A stretch of 7,360 bases of DNA from Flavobacteriia bacterium. Its GTDB lineage: Bacteria; Bacteroidota; Bacteroidia; Flavobacteriales; Flavobacteriaceae. Shown one piece after another: positions 7,342 through 7,360 of this stretch (position 1 is its first letter; the number at the start of each line of letters is the position of its first letter). The notes beneath the pieces were generated by a model that was not told the origin of the DNA, did not search any database, and saw only the letters and a program-made list of their open reading frames with translations. Made by a program: the position numbers and the translations under genes. The stretch covers positions 1-7,360 of the forward strand of contig JAHBAN010000106.1 in assembly GCA_018500075.1 (NCBI GenBank), in the 5' to 3' direction.

Positions 7342-7360
7342 CTGTCTCTTATACACATTT
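7342..7360. other. Tn5/Nextera mosaic-end adapter sequence (library artefact)
   Basis: CTGTCTCTTATACACATTT matches the reverse complement of the 19-bp Tn5 mosaic end used in tagmentation libraries (CTGTCTCTTATACACATCT) at 18 of 19 positions; only 7359 differs. It lies exactly at the window edge and would add the spurious residues LSLIHI to the permease. Read on the other strand it begins MCIRDR, a familiar sign of this contamination in predicted proteins. Genomic sequence therefore ends at 7341. Confidence 0.95.

Noticed and set aside
7342..7360. Real Tn5 or other transposon end at the right edge.
   Set aside because: The engineered-type mosaic end sits exactly at the contig edge with no transposon sequence beyond it, which fits adapter read-through.

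Overview
The window looks like an alphaproteobacterial chromosome fragment, most likely Rhodobacterales (Roseobacteraceae or Rhodobacteraceae). The evidence is the high GC content, codon use dominated by GCG, GGC and GTG, and protein variants I associate with that group: a family-4 uracil-DNA glycosylase-like protein with an N-terminal extension and few cysteines, and an adaptor/RND pair with extended C-termini. The taxon is inferred from recognised sequence style, not from a search. The right edge carries a near-perfect Tn5/Nextera mosaic-end sequence, so this is the end of an assembled (probably draft or metagenomic) contig and not a natural boundary.

Layout. At the left, on the minus strand, is the first 195 codons of pyrB (aspartate carbamoyltransferase, catalytic chain), cut by the window edge. 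A 103-bp divergent intergenic region follows, holding a good sigma70-type promoter for pyrB. To its right, all on the plus strand, is a tight three-gene set linked by ATGA stop/start overlaps: a degenerate family-4 uracil-DNA glycosylase-like protein (689-1489), a MoaB/MogA-type molybdopterin adenylyltransferase (1486-2028) and a Nudix hydrolase (2025-2471). After a 73-bp gap comes a two-gene efflux module: a membrane-anchored periplasmic adaptor (2545-4005) and an RND inner-membrane permease (4009 to the contig end). The permease is truncated by the contig end, and bases 7342-7360 are adapter, not genome.

How the genes work together. PyrB makes carbamoyl-aspartate in de novo pyrimidine synthesis. 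The three coupled genes share nucleotide-related chemistry (uracil-DNA-like fold, adenylylated molybdopterin, Nudix pyrophosphatase), but no common pathway is evident and the coupling may be mere co-transcription. The adaptor and permease should form two parts of a proton-driven tripartite efflux pump; no outer-membrane channel gene lies in the window.

I see no convincing evidence of a wholly new system. The points most worth a second look are the adapter artefact, the loss of several active-site and iron-sulfur residues in the glycosylase-like protein, and the extra C-terminal parts of both the adaptor and the permease. No gap exceeds 103 bp, and I see no RNA genes, mobile elements or CRISPR arrays.
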